From Penicillium oxalicum (lineage: Eukaryota; Ascomycota; Eurotiomycetes; Eurotiales; Aspergillaceae), in contig NC_064653.1 of assembly GCF_001723175.1 (NCBI RefSeq), positions 3,968,001 to 4,032,000 on the forward strand: a stretch of 64,000 bases of DNA, read 5' to 3'. Both the position numbers and the translations under genes were made by a program. The notes below the pieces were generated by a model. It had not been told where the DNA came from. It was given only the letters and a program-made list of their open reading frames with translations, and did not search any database. This document shows, piece after piece, positions 11,273 to 22,305 of this stretch (the stretch's first letter is position 1; each line of letters begins with the position of its first letter).

Positions 11273-12605
11273 CTGCTGTAGTGTGGGGAATCATTTTCCA
11301 ACCTCAGTTTTCCCATAGATTGTGGTTGGCGAAGAGGGTCCGCTTTCAGATCAATCCCTTGAGAATCTCGCCGGCAGTATTGAAAGAAGTAGTCAGTATC
11401 ATGGACCCATTTCTCTCCCACGCCTCGATCTCAGCAAGAAACCAGAGGTCAGTAATCCCCCCCCCGCCCCCCGTTCTTGTCCGGCATTGTGCCATATCCG
11501 CTCTTCTACCCTGGATCGGATTGACTGGTGCATCCTCTATCCGCCGGTGCAACGAGTCGTGCAGGGAGTGATCCATACCAGACTCGACCCGTCTCTCTGC
11601 CATTCATCAGCCTTGAGTCAGATGCGACGACATTTTGCCCATTGGCCGTGATGATCATGTATACCCCCGCATGATGCACCGGCTAAGGCCCCGTCCGGAA
11701 TCTTGTCATCCACCTCATAATCCCCGCGTCCAGCCAGGGATCCTCCCCCGCATTTGGTCCCCCTGAGAGGAGAACCATCCCCCGTCGCGACGGCGATGAA
11801 ATATTACCAAGACTCCTTCTTCTGCTCTCCACGACTCGTCAAGGTATGGATGCTGCCCCTCGTCCCCCGTCTTAGCTCTGCCCCCGCCCCTCGAAGCGAA
11901 CGCCTCTCGCGTAGCTCCGCCGGACCCAGCGCGCATGTGGGCACAACCGGTTGGTCTACAGCTGTCCGGTAGTTCCCGCTGGATCATGCCCCCGATGATC
12001 TTGGTGGCGACTGAATCGAGCCAGAATTCTAGCGTGTACTGGCCGGGTGTATCCATGTGGACACTGCCACCTCACTTGTCACAGGACACTGGGGCGACGG
12101 AGCTTGGAAGAATGGACGGGCGAAGAGTATAGCCACCCTCCCACATGGCATCTTTACAGGGTATCTCTGAATGAGTGAGGGGGCCAAGTCGAACCGACAC
12201 AGCCAGGCAATAAATCTCACATTTCTCATGGATCCGCAAGTCGAAGCGAGCTACAGCGAGTAATTTCCCAAGACTGACCAGGTTTTCTCTTCTACCTCGG
12301 TGACGGTGACTGTCCACCCCCACGCCGTATTGTATCATTTCTTATTTTTTTTTTAAACAAAACGGCTAAGAAGCCAAAAAATACAAAAGGCGACAGCGGG
12401 TGCAGAACTGGACGTTGGGGGGATATCACCAAACGAAAAATTTCCCCGACCCGCGGGTGATTGAGGTCTATAAGGCTGATTCATTTCATCATTCATCACA
12501 AAACATCATGTTCCCTCCCTGAGGGTACGAGAGAGTGCGTGTACATGTCGACGGCGGCTGGACATGGAAAACCAAAACAGAAAAGCGGTCATTCGTGCAG
12601 CGCCA

Positions 12606-13899
12606 TCAGCACAATACAAGCCCCGCGACAATGCACCAATCCCAATTCCACCTGGTAGCTTCGACAATATTGTCCACGTTCAACATGCCCACCTGATGCT
12701 CCGCCAAAAATCTCCACACCTTCAGACGGAGACTGACCGGCCATGAGGGAGTGCTCCAGAACCGAGAGACCAGCCCTCTGTCCGCAGCTGCGCGGATCAT
12801 CTCCTGCATGGCATCCTGTTGGTCAGCCGTGGGTCCCCAGAGCCAGATAGTCCCGACCGCTTTCTTCAACGAGACACTGGCGTAGTATGAGTTTTCCGGC
12901 CCGTAGGAGGAGTTGTGAGAGAGGTCGGGAAGGGGTGCGTCGAAGAAGATGTATCGATCGTGGTCGGCGACGACCTGATCGAAATGCGTGTTTCCCGTGC
13001 CGACGACGGTGATGGGACCGCGGACGAGCGCCTTGCTGGTTCCGTTCCAGTGGGATAGCCACCCGCCAGCAATCAGGGGACTCAGTTGGTCGTGGAGGAC
13101 GGGCCATGTGGTCATAGGGTCGGATTTGATGTCAATCAACAGGGTGACGGTGGTCGACGGGTCCACGTTAAAGAGGCCGACCGGCGCACTGGCAGACGAG
13201 CCGTGATTCAGGTTGGAAAGCGCAATGGACAACGGCTCGATGTACAGGCTGTTCAACGTGCGGTCTGGCGACAGCGAGTTCTTTCGGTGACCGACCAGGA
13301 GGTCTTTGCCATCGAGCCAAACGTCTGCCTCCACGCCGGTGCATCCACCGGCGAGGGCCTCATACAGAGGAACCGAGCGCCAGTAGTCGTTGTGGGAATG
13401 GCAAGAGACAGGGACAATCCCTTGGCTGAAATCCTTGGGCCATGGCGTCAATAACGACACCGAATCTGACGGGGTGTCCCACTGGTCAACGATTTTCTGT
13501 AGTCCATTGGATGGATTTGACGGTGTGAGTCGATGGATCAGAGCAAGCACGAGTGAGAACCATATCCTAGAAGCACTGTCAATATCCTCCCCCACAAAAC
13601 TGAAGATGGGCGATCAGGAGAAGAGGATGTACACACAGTACAATCACACCGCCGACCACAACGATCAGAAAGAGAGCAAGAAATATACGATTTCGAAGGG
13701 CTTTCTTCTTTCCCACAATTTGTGCGTCAAACTGCGTCTTGAATCTGGCAAACCGGCGCGAAGGACGGTGTTCCGCAGCGGGGCACAGTCGGTCCTCTTT
13801 ATCGTAGATTTCAGAGAGCGGCCGATCCGTCAACGCACTCATATTGCTCGACTCCGACGGCAGTGGAGAAAGTGGTGAGAAATTCGATTGCACACCCAT
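12606..13899 (-). CDS. aim6: AIM6-like membrane-anchored PLC-type phosphodiesterase
   Basis: Related to yeast Aim6, a family with a PLC-like phosphodiesterase TIM-barrel fold and unknown substrate. The N-terminal exon (from ATG 13899) encodes about 80 residues, then one transmembrane segment (RIFLALFLIVVVGGVIVLC), so a type II membrane protein. The catalytic part starts near 13500: IVPVSCHSHNDYWRSVPLYE, then GCTGVEADVWL and LLVGHRKNSLSPDRTL, the His/Glu/Asp/His pattern of the GDPD-like superfamily. It ends MLNVDNIVEATRWNWDW. The intron between the parts lies within 13640-13496; donor GTACAT at 13632 with acceptor at 13497 keeps phase, but an acceptor near 13560 would keep more of the usual sequence and needs a donor in another phase. 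Exact splice unresolved. Confidence 0.8.
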
Positions 13900-14709
13900 G
13901 ATACTGACCCTAGTGGCCTCGGGCTGACAGGGGTCAACTGAGCAGGGGGGTTAAAAGGTCGAGGTCTGGGGAACTGGTGAGGGAAGCGACGTGTCCAGCT
14001 GCATGTGTACCTGTCGTGGCCGACGAACCAGAACGCTCTCAATTGAAAAACAATCGATCGAATTAACCCAGTCTGCAATTATGAGGCTTTGCTTCACATG
14101 TATTGGATGCTGGGATTTCACAAGGTGACAAGAAAAGAATCGTGACGCCGGGCAAGAGGGTAGGCTCTTTCTTTGTACGATCCACGAGCAATTCACACAT
14201 TTCGCCCCCATCGGGCGATTGGAGTGTCGCGGGGGCGAGAAAGCGTTGGATCAGCAATCAACTTCCAATTCCCGACCCGAATCCACATCGACTAAGCGCT
14301 TGGACCTAGTCATGCCAAGCCCATCATGTCTGTTGACGTAGGGAGTCTCGGCGCACTCACCAAAGATGGGATCAGGCTAGCGGATGAATCGCAAGCGAGC
14401 ACAGGATTCGTGTCTGTTGCTCGCGTAGTATGACAAGGCGCTGCCGCACCAAGAGCCAAGACTCACGCAGAGCATCCTACGACTTCAATTGTTGCATTAT
14501 TCATGATTAACGAAAAAGAGCGCTTGCCCCCTCTATGATACCATTTGCTATCTTCCGGTTCGGCTCTAACAGCTCTTTTGATCGCATTTCTTGCATTCAG
14601 TAATGACAAAAAGATCGACGCGAATGGTGACACAAACTCAGGGCGTGGAGGACGCAAAGCGTCGGTAGAGCATTCAAATAGGCACCACGCAGACTGCGAA
14701 TTGCAAAAA
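13900..14709. other. Intergenic between AIM6-like and RTC5-like genes
   Basis: About 800 nt. Includes the promoter of the AIM6-like gene and the 3' end of the RTC5-like gene. No coding signature seen on either strand. Confidence 0.4.
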
Positions 14710-16438
14710 TCAGATGTCCATCCATTTACCAAAAGTCTCATCACAGACCATGGTCCCTTCGAAGCTGAGAATCTCCACCGCGTTGAGGATGTACGGCCGG
14801 TCGATGCCATCGTCCGTCCTCACAAGCAGACTAGCCTCTGCCGAACTATCTTTGACCACGAGGATACATTCGGAAAGTGCCAATGTCAAATGTGACCCGT
14901 CCTGGCCAGTGGGTTTTGATGGCAAATCGTTCATCTCCTCGGTTCCCTGTTCCTCGGATCCACGAAACGCTTTCTGGACTGGAGTCAGTTGTACAATCAT
15001 GCTAGGTCTGATTTGTTTCTCTGCTGATGAGCTTGTGCGGAAATAGACGGCAAAAACAACCGTGTCTTTATTCCCTCGCCCAGAGACGAGCAGGATTTGG
15101 GAGTTCTTGTTGTCGGATAAGCAATCCCTCACCCTGTCCAGATCTGCCCGCGAAGACGAATGGATGATTGTGGGTGCTTCGATAGGGAAATCCTGGGGGA
15201 GGCTCAAAGAAAGTTGGCTCAAGCGGGTCAAAGTTGAAATGAGACCTCTCGGGGGTATTGGGGTTCTGATCGCCGGCTTGAACATCTCTTTCAGCAGGCC
15301 TTGAGCCTGAGTGATTGATGTTAGTGGATGCTGAGACGGAAGTTCTCGTGCCAAGTTTAGAGGTCCAAGAACCCGGGGGATTCCCTGGAAGAGATTCGGC
15401 TGAGGTAAATTAGTCTCTCGTCCGCTAAGGTTATGAAGATTTCATTCCTCACTCACTAATGAATCACCGATAGCTTTTTCAAACGCTGAAAAGGTCACAT
15501 TGGCGGATGAATCATCGCCACTGAGGAACAACGCCAGTAAGGAGTCTGTCGAGGCTTCGATTTCTGCTCGCAAAGACGCGAAGCACTCCGGATCAATGCC
15601 TGCCAGATGTAATTGGGTCACGAGCATCAATCGAAGTAAAGGTCTGAGATCTTCCCTGGAGATCAAACCGCTTGTCAAGGTGGAAAATGACGAAGGGAAA
15701 TGTTCGGCCGGAGGATATTGAGGGCCGAGGATCACCCTGGTGGGGAATCGCTTGTCACGCTTGAAATTCCCCTGGGTGATCAGATCTAGCGCCTTCTGGA
15801 GATCACAGTCATCTCCAAGACCCCGAGACAGCCGAGGTGTTTCTTTCTGCTCAGCTATACTCTGAAAAAAGAGCCTCCTTTGAAATGAAACAGAACGATC
15901 ATTGGGGAGGCTTTGTCTCGCGACGCTATCCGTCTCGAGTATTCTCCAATTGTCAAGTCCAAGCAGAATAATGACAGCTGTTCGCAGCACCTCCAGCGTG
16001 AGAAGGTTTACGGGGTCATTTTGGTATGGATATGACCCAAGTCTCAAGAGGGAACGATGTAAAATTGGTGCTGCATCAGTTACGCACGTGGACAACTCGT
16101 GCGGAAAAGTACTGGCCATGAAGTTGTTCAGGTCACGCACAGTCCAGACTAAATTGATGTCAGCTTCGTGGAATCGATCAAACTTTGCTTTTTTACCTTA
16201 CTTTTCCCCAGATCAGACTCGCTGCAAAAGCAATCAAATACCGTCTGTATCCATTCACACCGAATCGGGTCCATAAATAGTTTTGACAAACGCCATTGCA
16301 ATCGCTCTTGGAGCTCCTCTGGTGTACTTATGTTAACTCATTACTTCAAGATGCTGCGGACTATGAATCCGCCATACCACGTGTCTGAACTGGTGGAAGG
16401 AATTCTGGAGGAGATTCCTTGGTCCCGTGTTGACCCAT
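14710..16438 (-). CDS. rtc5: RTC5-like TLDc-family protein
   Basis: Resembles Rtc5, a fungal TLDc-family protein linked to the vacuolar V-ATPase. Four exons (16438-16378, 16318-16202, 16148-15457, 15399-14710) join in consistent phases and give 519 aa. It starts MGQHGTKE, a good N-myristoylation signal, as in Rtc5 homologues. Next come EELQERLQWRLSKLF and TVRDLNNFMASTFP, then an alpha-helical middle (VNLLTLEVLRTAVIILLGLD; FSAFEKAIGDSLPNLFQGIP). The C-terminal part has TLDc-like blocks: SQILLVSGRG, HLTLALSECILVV and PYILNAVEILSFEG. The TLDc part is quite divergent, so the Rtc5 assignment rests mainly on the N-terminal half and overall order. Confidence 0.72.
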
Positions 16439-17122
16439 GGCTCAGGCACAAATGAAACGGTAAGAAATGGGATAGCTGAATTGATATTTTGATTTTTCAG
16501 TATGGTTGAATTGGGGAAGAGAGCTCGATGGTGTTTGATGAGGCAGGCGGAACTGAAGTCGAGAGCGGGGAGAACAGAGGAGAGCAGAGAAAGTCAAGCG
16601 ACAGCGGCGCGGACAATTGTGAAGCGGTAATCAGCTGATCTGGCAACACCAGCACAATTGTGGCCCAAAAAGTGGCCCCAAAAAATAAGAGAGGTCTTTT
16701 AGATCTACAAATTTCTAAATTTGACCTTAGCACAAGCCAGGTCGCCTTCGGGAGCCACAAAAATCAACACGACCCCCAATGCCAAGCAGCCTCCGCCCCG
16801 TAAGGCTTGTATGGCCCCTCCAAGCACCCCCAAAAGAAAGCGTGGTGAGTTCTTATCGCGGCTGCTACATACAGGTTTTTGCGGCCTTCCTCTTCGTTTC
16901 GGCGAGAGAATGGATGTTTCATGATAGCATACACGAAGTGGATTTGGATGGAAAATGCTCAAGAAATCGTATTTCAGGACCTCAGGTCCGCGATGGCGGG
17001 CTGGAGGTGTAAGTATTTCTATCCAGCCAGAAACGTCGAATTTACCAAGCAGTCTTCGTTTTGCTCAATAAAGACTATCTCTGGGAACATCAAAACTTTT
17101 GCATTATCATCCATCACTCAAA
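16439..17122. other. Divergent intergenic region
   Basis: About 680 nt between the RTC5-like start (-) and the secreted protein start (+). It contains both promoters. Short minus-strand frames at 16497-16962 show no signature and cross the expected promoter, so I do not call them. Confidence 0.4.
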
Positions 17123-17839
17123 ATGCGACTCCTCTTCTCGACCTTTGCCGGCCTGGCCATCTTGACATCCCTTGTCTCGGCAACGGGATGCAACCAATGT
17201 CTGAAACAGAGCGAAGACGATGTCCGACTCGGTTGCTTTCAAAAATGCACCGACGCCTTCAATCCAGGCAGTCAGGAACACTTTATTTGCCGTGAGCAAT
17301 GCACCGAGTTTGTCTTCAGTGATCATTGCTGTACCTCCTCCTGCAGTAAATCTTCGGGTATCTGCCTCAATAGCTACTTTCATCGCGTCGGTCTTTCGAA
17401 GAGAGATCCATTCGAAGAGGAATCTTTCTATCGATCTCAGCTCAACCGAATCCGGGAGGACCCCGACTTGCTCGATGAACGAGCTTTGCTTGCGGGCGAC
17501 GCTCCGTATCATCTGATTCGAAGCACGGAAGAATTACAGTCTTTGAATCACCCACGATTAAATGGGACCGTGGTCCACGACGTGAGCGAGATCGACCGTA
17601 CGGGAACTCTCGATCGTCGTGTTGACCACGGGAAAGTGTGTTGTTTAGCTGCCAGGACTGTTCTGAATGCTGGTGCGCTACAAGTGGCACCTGCTTTGCA
17701 AAAGCAGGAGCCCTGGAATGAGGATGAGTATGCGGGGTTGGTATTGGTGAGCTTTGGTGTTGCAGGGGCATATGCATGCAACATAGTATACAATGTACAA
17801 TGTGTCTTTTTCAATGCCCGGCCAGCTCCGGATGAATGA
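17123..17839 (+). CDS. Secreted cysteine-rich protein with dibasic processing sites
   Basis: No family recognised. 238 aa in one exon. The ATG at 17123 starts a clear signal peptide (MRLLFSTFAGLAILTSLVSA). Residues 23-81 hold ten cysteines (C23, 26, 38, 42, 56, 60, 69, 70, 74, 81), a compact disulfide domain. A KR pair at 93-94 and an RR pair at 165-166 are candidate Kex2 sites that would cut the chain into the Cys-rich domain, an acidic middle part and a C-terminal part beginning VDHGKVCCLAAR. The C-terminal part has a hydrophobic, Ala/Gly-rich segment (GLVLVSFGVAGAYACNIVY). It could be an effector-like or antimicrobial secreted protein; this is only suggested by architecture. Confidence 0.7.
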   Translation: MRLLFSTFAGLAILTSLVSATGCNQCLKQSEDDVRLGCFQKCTDAFNPGSQEHFICREQCTEFVFSDHCCTSSCSKSSGICLNSYFHRVGLSKRDPFEEESFYRSQLNRIREDPDLLDERALLAGDAPYHLIRSTEELQSLNHPRLNGTVVHDVSEIDRTGTLDRRVDHGKVCCLAARTVLNAGALQVAPALQKQEPWNEDEYAGLVLVSFGVAGAYACNIVYNVQCVFFNARPAPDE

Positions 17840-18725
17840 ATGGATGGATGGAGGGGAAGAGCGAGACATTTTCTTTTTTGAATTGATGGATGATGAATTC
17901 GAAGGTTCCTGTAAGGCTCTAATGGTATGATCATTTTGATTGGTTCCTAGCGTTTTCCCGCATCCCCCAATGAGTGGATCATTGCGGAGCGGAGCGTACC
18001 GTATTGTAAAAATATGTACAACTCTCGATACTGATTGGTCAATCTAGCGCAGAATCCCTCGATCGCTTTCTCTGTCATGTAACGCTCTGGTCAAGCTCTG
18101 ACTTCCTTACTTTTCAGGCCCACAACCACCGTCTACATCAACAGTCAACACTGAGAAGTTTTTGTTTGGTGCTTTGACCTGATTGAGTGGAATATCATCC
18201 TATCAATTTTGCATGAAATTTTGGACTCATATTAAGCCCCGAGACGAGGATCTGGGAGGTGTTTCTGCGATGTATTAAGATCAGTTCAACACAGGGCTCC
18301 ATACGGCTTCAAGCAAGGATATATTGTCGAAAGACAGTATTCCTCGGGCCGTACCTTCAAGTGACCTACATCAACGTTTTTTGTTAGGTTCTCAGCGTCT
18401 GACCGAGATGGAATGTTACAGGGCTACGTGTAGTACGCTTTTATCTATCTTTGGATTTTATCTTGAAACTATACGAAGACACACTCACATCTCAGCATAG
18501 AGTGCTGAGGCTATGCAACGGGCAGTCGCTCGTAGACAATCATAATTGGGGGCCGTTCAAGCTCTGACACCCCCACCTCCCAGAACCGATCGCCGTTAAA
18601 ATACCACTTTCTCGCACCGTAGTTCCTGTAATCTCTTTCTTATCAACCTATGTCATTATGTCTTATTTCTTTTTTCTTAAATGAACTTTTAATCTCGCTT
18701 GGTCTTTCACGTCTGGTCAGTGATC
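17840..18725. other. Intergenic
   Basis: About 880 nt, rather AT-rich, with no coding signal. Ends in the T-rich leader (TTATTTCTTTTTTCTTAAATG) before the next ORF. Confidence 0.35.
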
Positions 18726-19184
18726 ATGGAGCCAGACTCTTTCCCCTTGATCTTTCTCCGTCGAGCGGTTGCGATGGCTCTGGCAGTCACTGCATGCCGC
18801 CAACTTAGACCGTTCTATCCGACTGTCACTTCGGTCACGCAGACCAACCTTCTCACAGTCACGGCTGATTCGATGATCGGTGTGGTTATTTCGACAAGTA
18901 CCCTGTTCTGCGCATGGCACATCTCCGGATCGACGACCGAATCCTCAGCGATTACTGCCACAACCCTGGTTCTCTGCAGGACCATTCTCGCAGGTCTTAT
19001 GCTTGTTTTAGCAATCTGCGGTGACACCTGGCTGCAAAAAGCCACCACGGCGTGCGTCGTCGTAGCATGCTGGGGTCTCGGTTGGAAAGTCACCACGGCT
19101 GAGCAGCGAGACACATATTGGCAATTTTTGAAGCAGGGATTTTTCCTCAAGATGCTGGAACTGTGGCAGAAGAGCAATCACTGA
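18726..19184 (+). CDS. Small hydrophobic protein, possible multi-pass membrane protein
   Basis: Not recognised. The ATG at 18726 opens a 152-aa frame. Three hydrophobic stretches stand out: about residues 5-25 (FPLIFLRRAVAMALAVTAC), 45-70 (SMIGVVISTSTLFCAWHISG) and 80-125 (TLVLCRTILAGLMLVLAICG; ACVVVACWGLGW). The tail is amphipathic (TYWQFLKQGFFLKMLELWQ). This composition argues for a small membrane protein, but there is no homology cue, no intron, and the antisense frame is also open, so it may not be a gene. Confidence 0.38.
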   Translation: MEPDSFPLIFLRRAVAMALAVTACRQLRPFYPTVTSVTQTNLLTVTADSMIGVVISTSTLFCAWHISGSTTESSAITATTLVLCRTILAGLMLVLAICGDTWLQKATTACVVVACWGLGWKVTTAEQRDTYWQFLKQGFFLKMLELWQKSNH

Positions 19185-19775
19185 GCATTCTCTACGTTAT
19201 ACTTTTCGTCTGGCTGTGGGAAAATGCTCCAAGTTGGTTTCTTTTGGTTTCTTCGCTAGGAGTTGAGTGTTGGAGAGACAAGGTGTCCGGATTTTAGATT
19301 GTTGCAAAGACGATTACTAGTGATCAGATACTTGACCTTACTCCTATTCTTTTTCTGTACAATATCGTCGCGAACATGAGAGGCGAGCAGCCTTTGATGA
19401 TATTTTCGATGCCTTGGGGCGTGGCTCTCAAACTCATACACACTCGAGGTCGATGACTTAGAAGAAAGCAAGTTTTACTAGTACAAAGGTGCAGAAGACC
19501 AGAAGGTATCGTGCAGACAAAATTCGGCAATTCTATGATAGAAATATCAAGGCTAGGTCCAATGAGAACAATTGAATGGGAGAAAGCAAAGATATGCGGA
19601 CTCGCTTGCTAGCAATAGTTCTCACCGCAAAACAAAAGGATATAGACAACGACGATCAACATCAAACCAATCTCCAGCTAGATCAACATCTAAAAAAAAA
19701 ACCACACACTAATCACAAGATAGCTTATCTACCAATCCCTGTCGGATCCGTTCCGCCCGTCACAATAATTGCAGT

Positions 19776-20467
19776 TCATTTCTTTTCAGCGCATGCCTCC
19801 CACACGGTCTTGGTATAAGACATGCAGTTGTTCAACAAAAGGTTGTAGGTGGGATAGAGTCTCGCATACTCCAAGCCTAAGAGAAGTTAGCGATGGTACA
19901 TTGCCACGACCAAGTCAACACAGAATCCTCAGGACAAAAGATACCTTGGTGGACGATAAAGGCGTCCGATGCCGTCGTTTCTCCCAGAAATTCGTATTCG
20001 TTGTTCTTGCTGACATGGACCCATTCTTCTCGCGTCTCATCGAAGTAGTGGTTTGCCCACCACATATTCTCAACGTGAGATTCGACTGTGCCACCCATAG
20101 GGGAGTGGCCGTCGCTGGCGGCACCAGCACTTATCATCTCATAGCTCTTGGCATCAAAGCCCTGACGACCAGACCGGGTCTTTACGTTGAAGAACTGGCC
20201 CACGATGAGACGAACATGCGAATAGCCTGGGTAGCACATCTGCTGCGTAGCACCTCTTGTAGCCCATTTTTCGCGAAAACCGTACCGCTTGCCGTTCTCG
20301 AGCTCGACGCCCTTTTCAGCAGCGGCGAGAGTCAAGGCTGTATAGTTGTCCAAGTCAACCTGCTTCTGCTTTGGAAAGCGGTGAGCCTTATGATTGGGAC
20401 TGGGCAGGGCGAAACAGAGGCTGAGAAGTGCGAAGAGACAAATGAAGATTGGATTGAAGGTTTTCAT
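19776..20467 (-). CDS. Secreted protein of unknown function, Asn-Cys motif near C-terminus
   Basis: 207 aa in two exons (20467-19945 and 19876-19776, phase 1). I start at the ATG at 20467 because it opens a signal peptide (MKTFNPIFICLFALLSLCFA); the frame is open further upstream but that part is not secretory. The second exon adds GLEYARLYPTYNLLLNNCMS and YTKTVWEAC and ends EKK. A His in GYSHVRLIVGQFF and the late NNC could be a His/Cys pair as in permuted papain-like folds, but I cannot confirm this. TATATAAG lies 114 nt upstream of the ATG. Function unknown. Confidence 0.72.
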
Positions 20468-20580
20468 CTTGACCTGGAGTGAATAATAGCGATGAGGCTT
20501 CACTGTCTGTCTGTTTGGGATGTGAAAATGAGTTTGATGGTATCTGATGCCATTCAAGCCCTTGTCCGCACTTTCCGTGT

Positions 20581-20588
20581 CTTATATA
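20581..20588 (-). promoter_or_regulatory. TATA box of the 19776-20467 gene
   Basis: Minus strand TATATAAG, about 114 nt before the ATG at 20467. Confidence 0.45.
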
Positions 20589-21494
20589 GTCCCATCATAT
20601 GCATTTAGATACAAAACTTTCCAGGATAAAAAGCTGACTCTGGGACCAACGCAATCATCTTGGGCCCCCATTGTTCGAGTCTCTCATATCATGGCAACAA
20701 AGCGAAGGCAGTCGGGGCCATATTCAGACCCCTTCTCGGAATGAGCCAGATTGGATACTGAAGCACTTGGTAGCAAGCTGGAGGCCAAGCATTTGTGAGG
20801 CAAGACTGTCAACGACCACAAGTCTTTTCATCTGGCCCCAGATGATATTTCGGGGCTATACTTGGCCATCGAGCTATTTTCGATATTCTCGTTCTCCCAA
20901 CTCTTGGCTTTCTGACCTTACTCTGTGGCCAGACAGCTTACCGGGAGTGCAGAAGGGGCCATTGCTTGGCGTTGAGGAGAACTGCCAAGCTCCATTTTTG
21001 GTTTAACTCCAGACCCACTTTCCTGTTCTATGTTTAGACAGGGAGACGCGACAATCGTATCGTCTATGAGTCCGGGGTAAACAGACTCGGTTGTTAGTAG
21101 CTCTCATCCAGGCCATTACCTTGGCTCAACTTCAATCCACCTTGCCAAGAAACATGAAACAAATTGTCACCCAACAAAACCTTGCATCTTTCGGATGGGA
21201 TACCTCCCCCCAAAAAAGAGATCCTCTTCTTTCTAAAGAGGCCCCCAATATCAGCATCAATACAGCCCGAAGAGATCATTCTGGCAAGCCTCTGTGGGTA
21301 TTGTTCTGCCGGGCGGGTGAAAATAAACGAGTCGTGGAGCTGATGAGCCAGCGAGGGGCTCACGGAGACGCGATTTACGGAGCGAGGTGTCGATCCGAGA
21401 TCGAATGGGTGCTACGTCCGGAGATGGTGAGAGTATCACACTCGACACTTGGGTATAGACTCATCTTGGAGCCTCATTGAGTTGACAAGGCGGG
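20589..21494. other. Divergent intergenic region between two secreted-protein genes
   Basis: About 900 nt between the TATA boxes of two divergently read secreted-protein genes. I see no gene. The minus-strand frame 21094-21363 is short, without motif, and is not supported. Confidence 0.35.
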
Positions 21495-21501
21495 TATATA
21501 A
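21495..21501 (+). promoter_or_regulatory. TATA box of the Kex2-repeat secreted protein
   Basis: TATATAA about 135 nt before the ATG at 21636, followed by a CA-rich leader. Confidence 0.45.
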
Positions 21502-21635
21502 TCGACCAGAATCCCCTCCAGAACCACCTTTTATTCTCATCATCATCCACATCCACAGTATCAAACACACTTCCAAAACAAAACTTCCCAGTCTCATCCT
21601 TGAACTTTGCCAAGTCAACATCACCGCCTTTCACA

Positions 21636-22305
21636 ATGTACTTCTCCAAGATCATCATCTCCATTGGCCTTCTGCTCTCCGTTGTCAATGCGGCTCCAAG
21701 CTTCATTCAGCGCCGCTCCGCCATGCCAGCTCCGAGGATCATTGACCTCGGCATCTCTGATCTCGATGCGGGAGATTTGGAAAAGCGCGAGATCATTGAC
21801 CTCGGCATCACCGACGATACTTCCAACGACTTCGAGAAGCGTTCCAGCAACTACGTCTCCAGCTGTGGTAGCAACTGGATGCCCATCGCGGACCATGATC
21901 ACAAGTTGGGCTATCGGTCCGCCGTGAAGGAGTTCTGCTATCATGTCACACACAGCTCCGACGGCCTCAACACCGTCATTGGCCCTCATCAGAAGCATGC
22001 TATCATCATTCAAGGTGGCTATTATCTGAAGGGTGACATCCCCGCGGCCGTGAACTGTAAGCTTTCCCCATCCAGGCCCTGATGGGACCACATTCTAACA
22101 TGAGGTCACAGTCGAGATTCACAACAAGCAGCGTGATGGTAATCACACGCCTAACCAGTCGGACTGCGAGACCTACTTGATGAAGATGGCCGATCCCAAC
22201 GCCTCTTGCTTTGGCCGGATTAACAAGGACACCAAGGGCGGCACCTGGCAGATTAACGGGGGTGCTGTCAGCTACCACGCTCTCCCCGATGCTAGTTCTG
22301 CCTGA
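21636..22305 (+). CDS. Secreted protein with two Kex2-type propeptide repeats
   Basis: 204 aa in two exons (21636-22056, 22112-22305, phase 1). Signal peptide MYFSKIIISIGLLLSVVNAA, then an RR pair at 26-27. Residues 35-51 (IIDLGISDLDAGDLEKR) and 53-69 (IIDLGITDDTSNDFEKR) are an 18-residue tandem repeat, each copy ending in Lys-Arg, a Kex2 site. After the last KR comes a mature domain of about 135 aa with four cysteines (SSCGSNWMPI; VKEFCYHVTH; SDCETYLMKM; ASCFGRINKD) and a close GGTWQINGGAVSYHALPD. Kex2 cutting would release the domain and at least one acidic 18-mer. I know similar secreted proteins in moulds but no assigned function; a killer- or effector-like role is only a guess. Confidence 0.82.
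21738..21842 (+). repeat. Tandem repeat encoding Kex2-bounded 18-residue units
   Basis: Two copies of a 54-nt unit inside the secreted-protein gene. Both begin with the identical stretch ATCATTGACCTCGGCATC and end with codons for Lys-Arg. Between these ends the copies have diverged, mainly in the acidic middle. Confidence 0.75.

Larger units (their letters stand above)
9595..12605. other. Gene-poor 3-kb region
   Basis: About 3 kb with no supportable gene. Short open frames on both strands overlap each other and carry no recognisable motif. Part of it is the esterase promoter. Pyrimidine-rich tracts occur at about 10586-10640 and a T-rich/A-rich run at 12340-12365. A compact group of inverted and direct repeats lies at 11224-11272 (separate entry). 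Confidence 0.45.
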
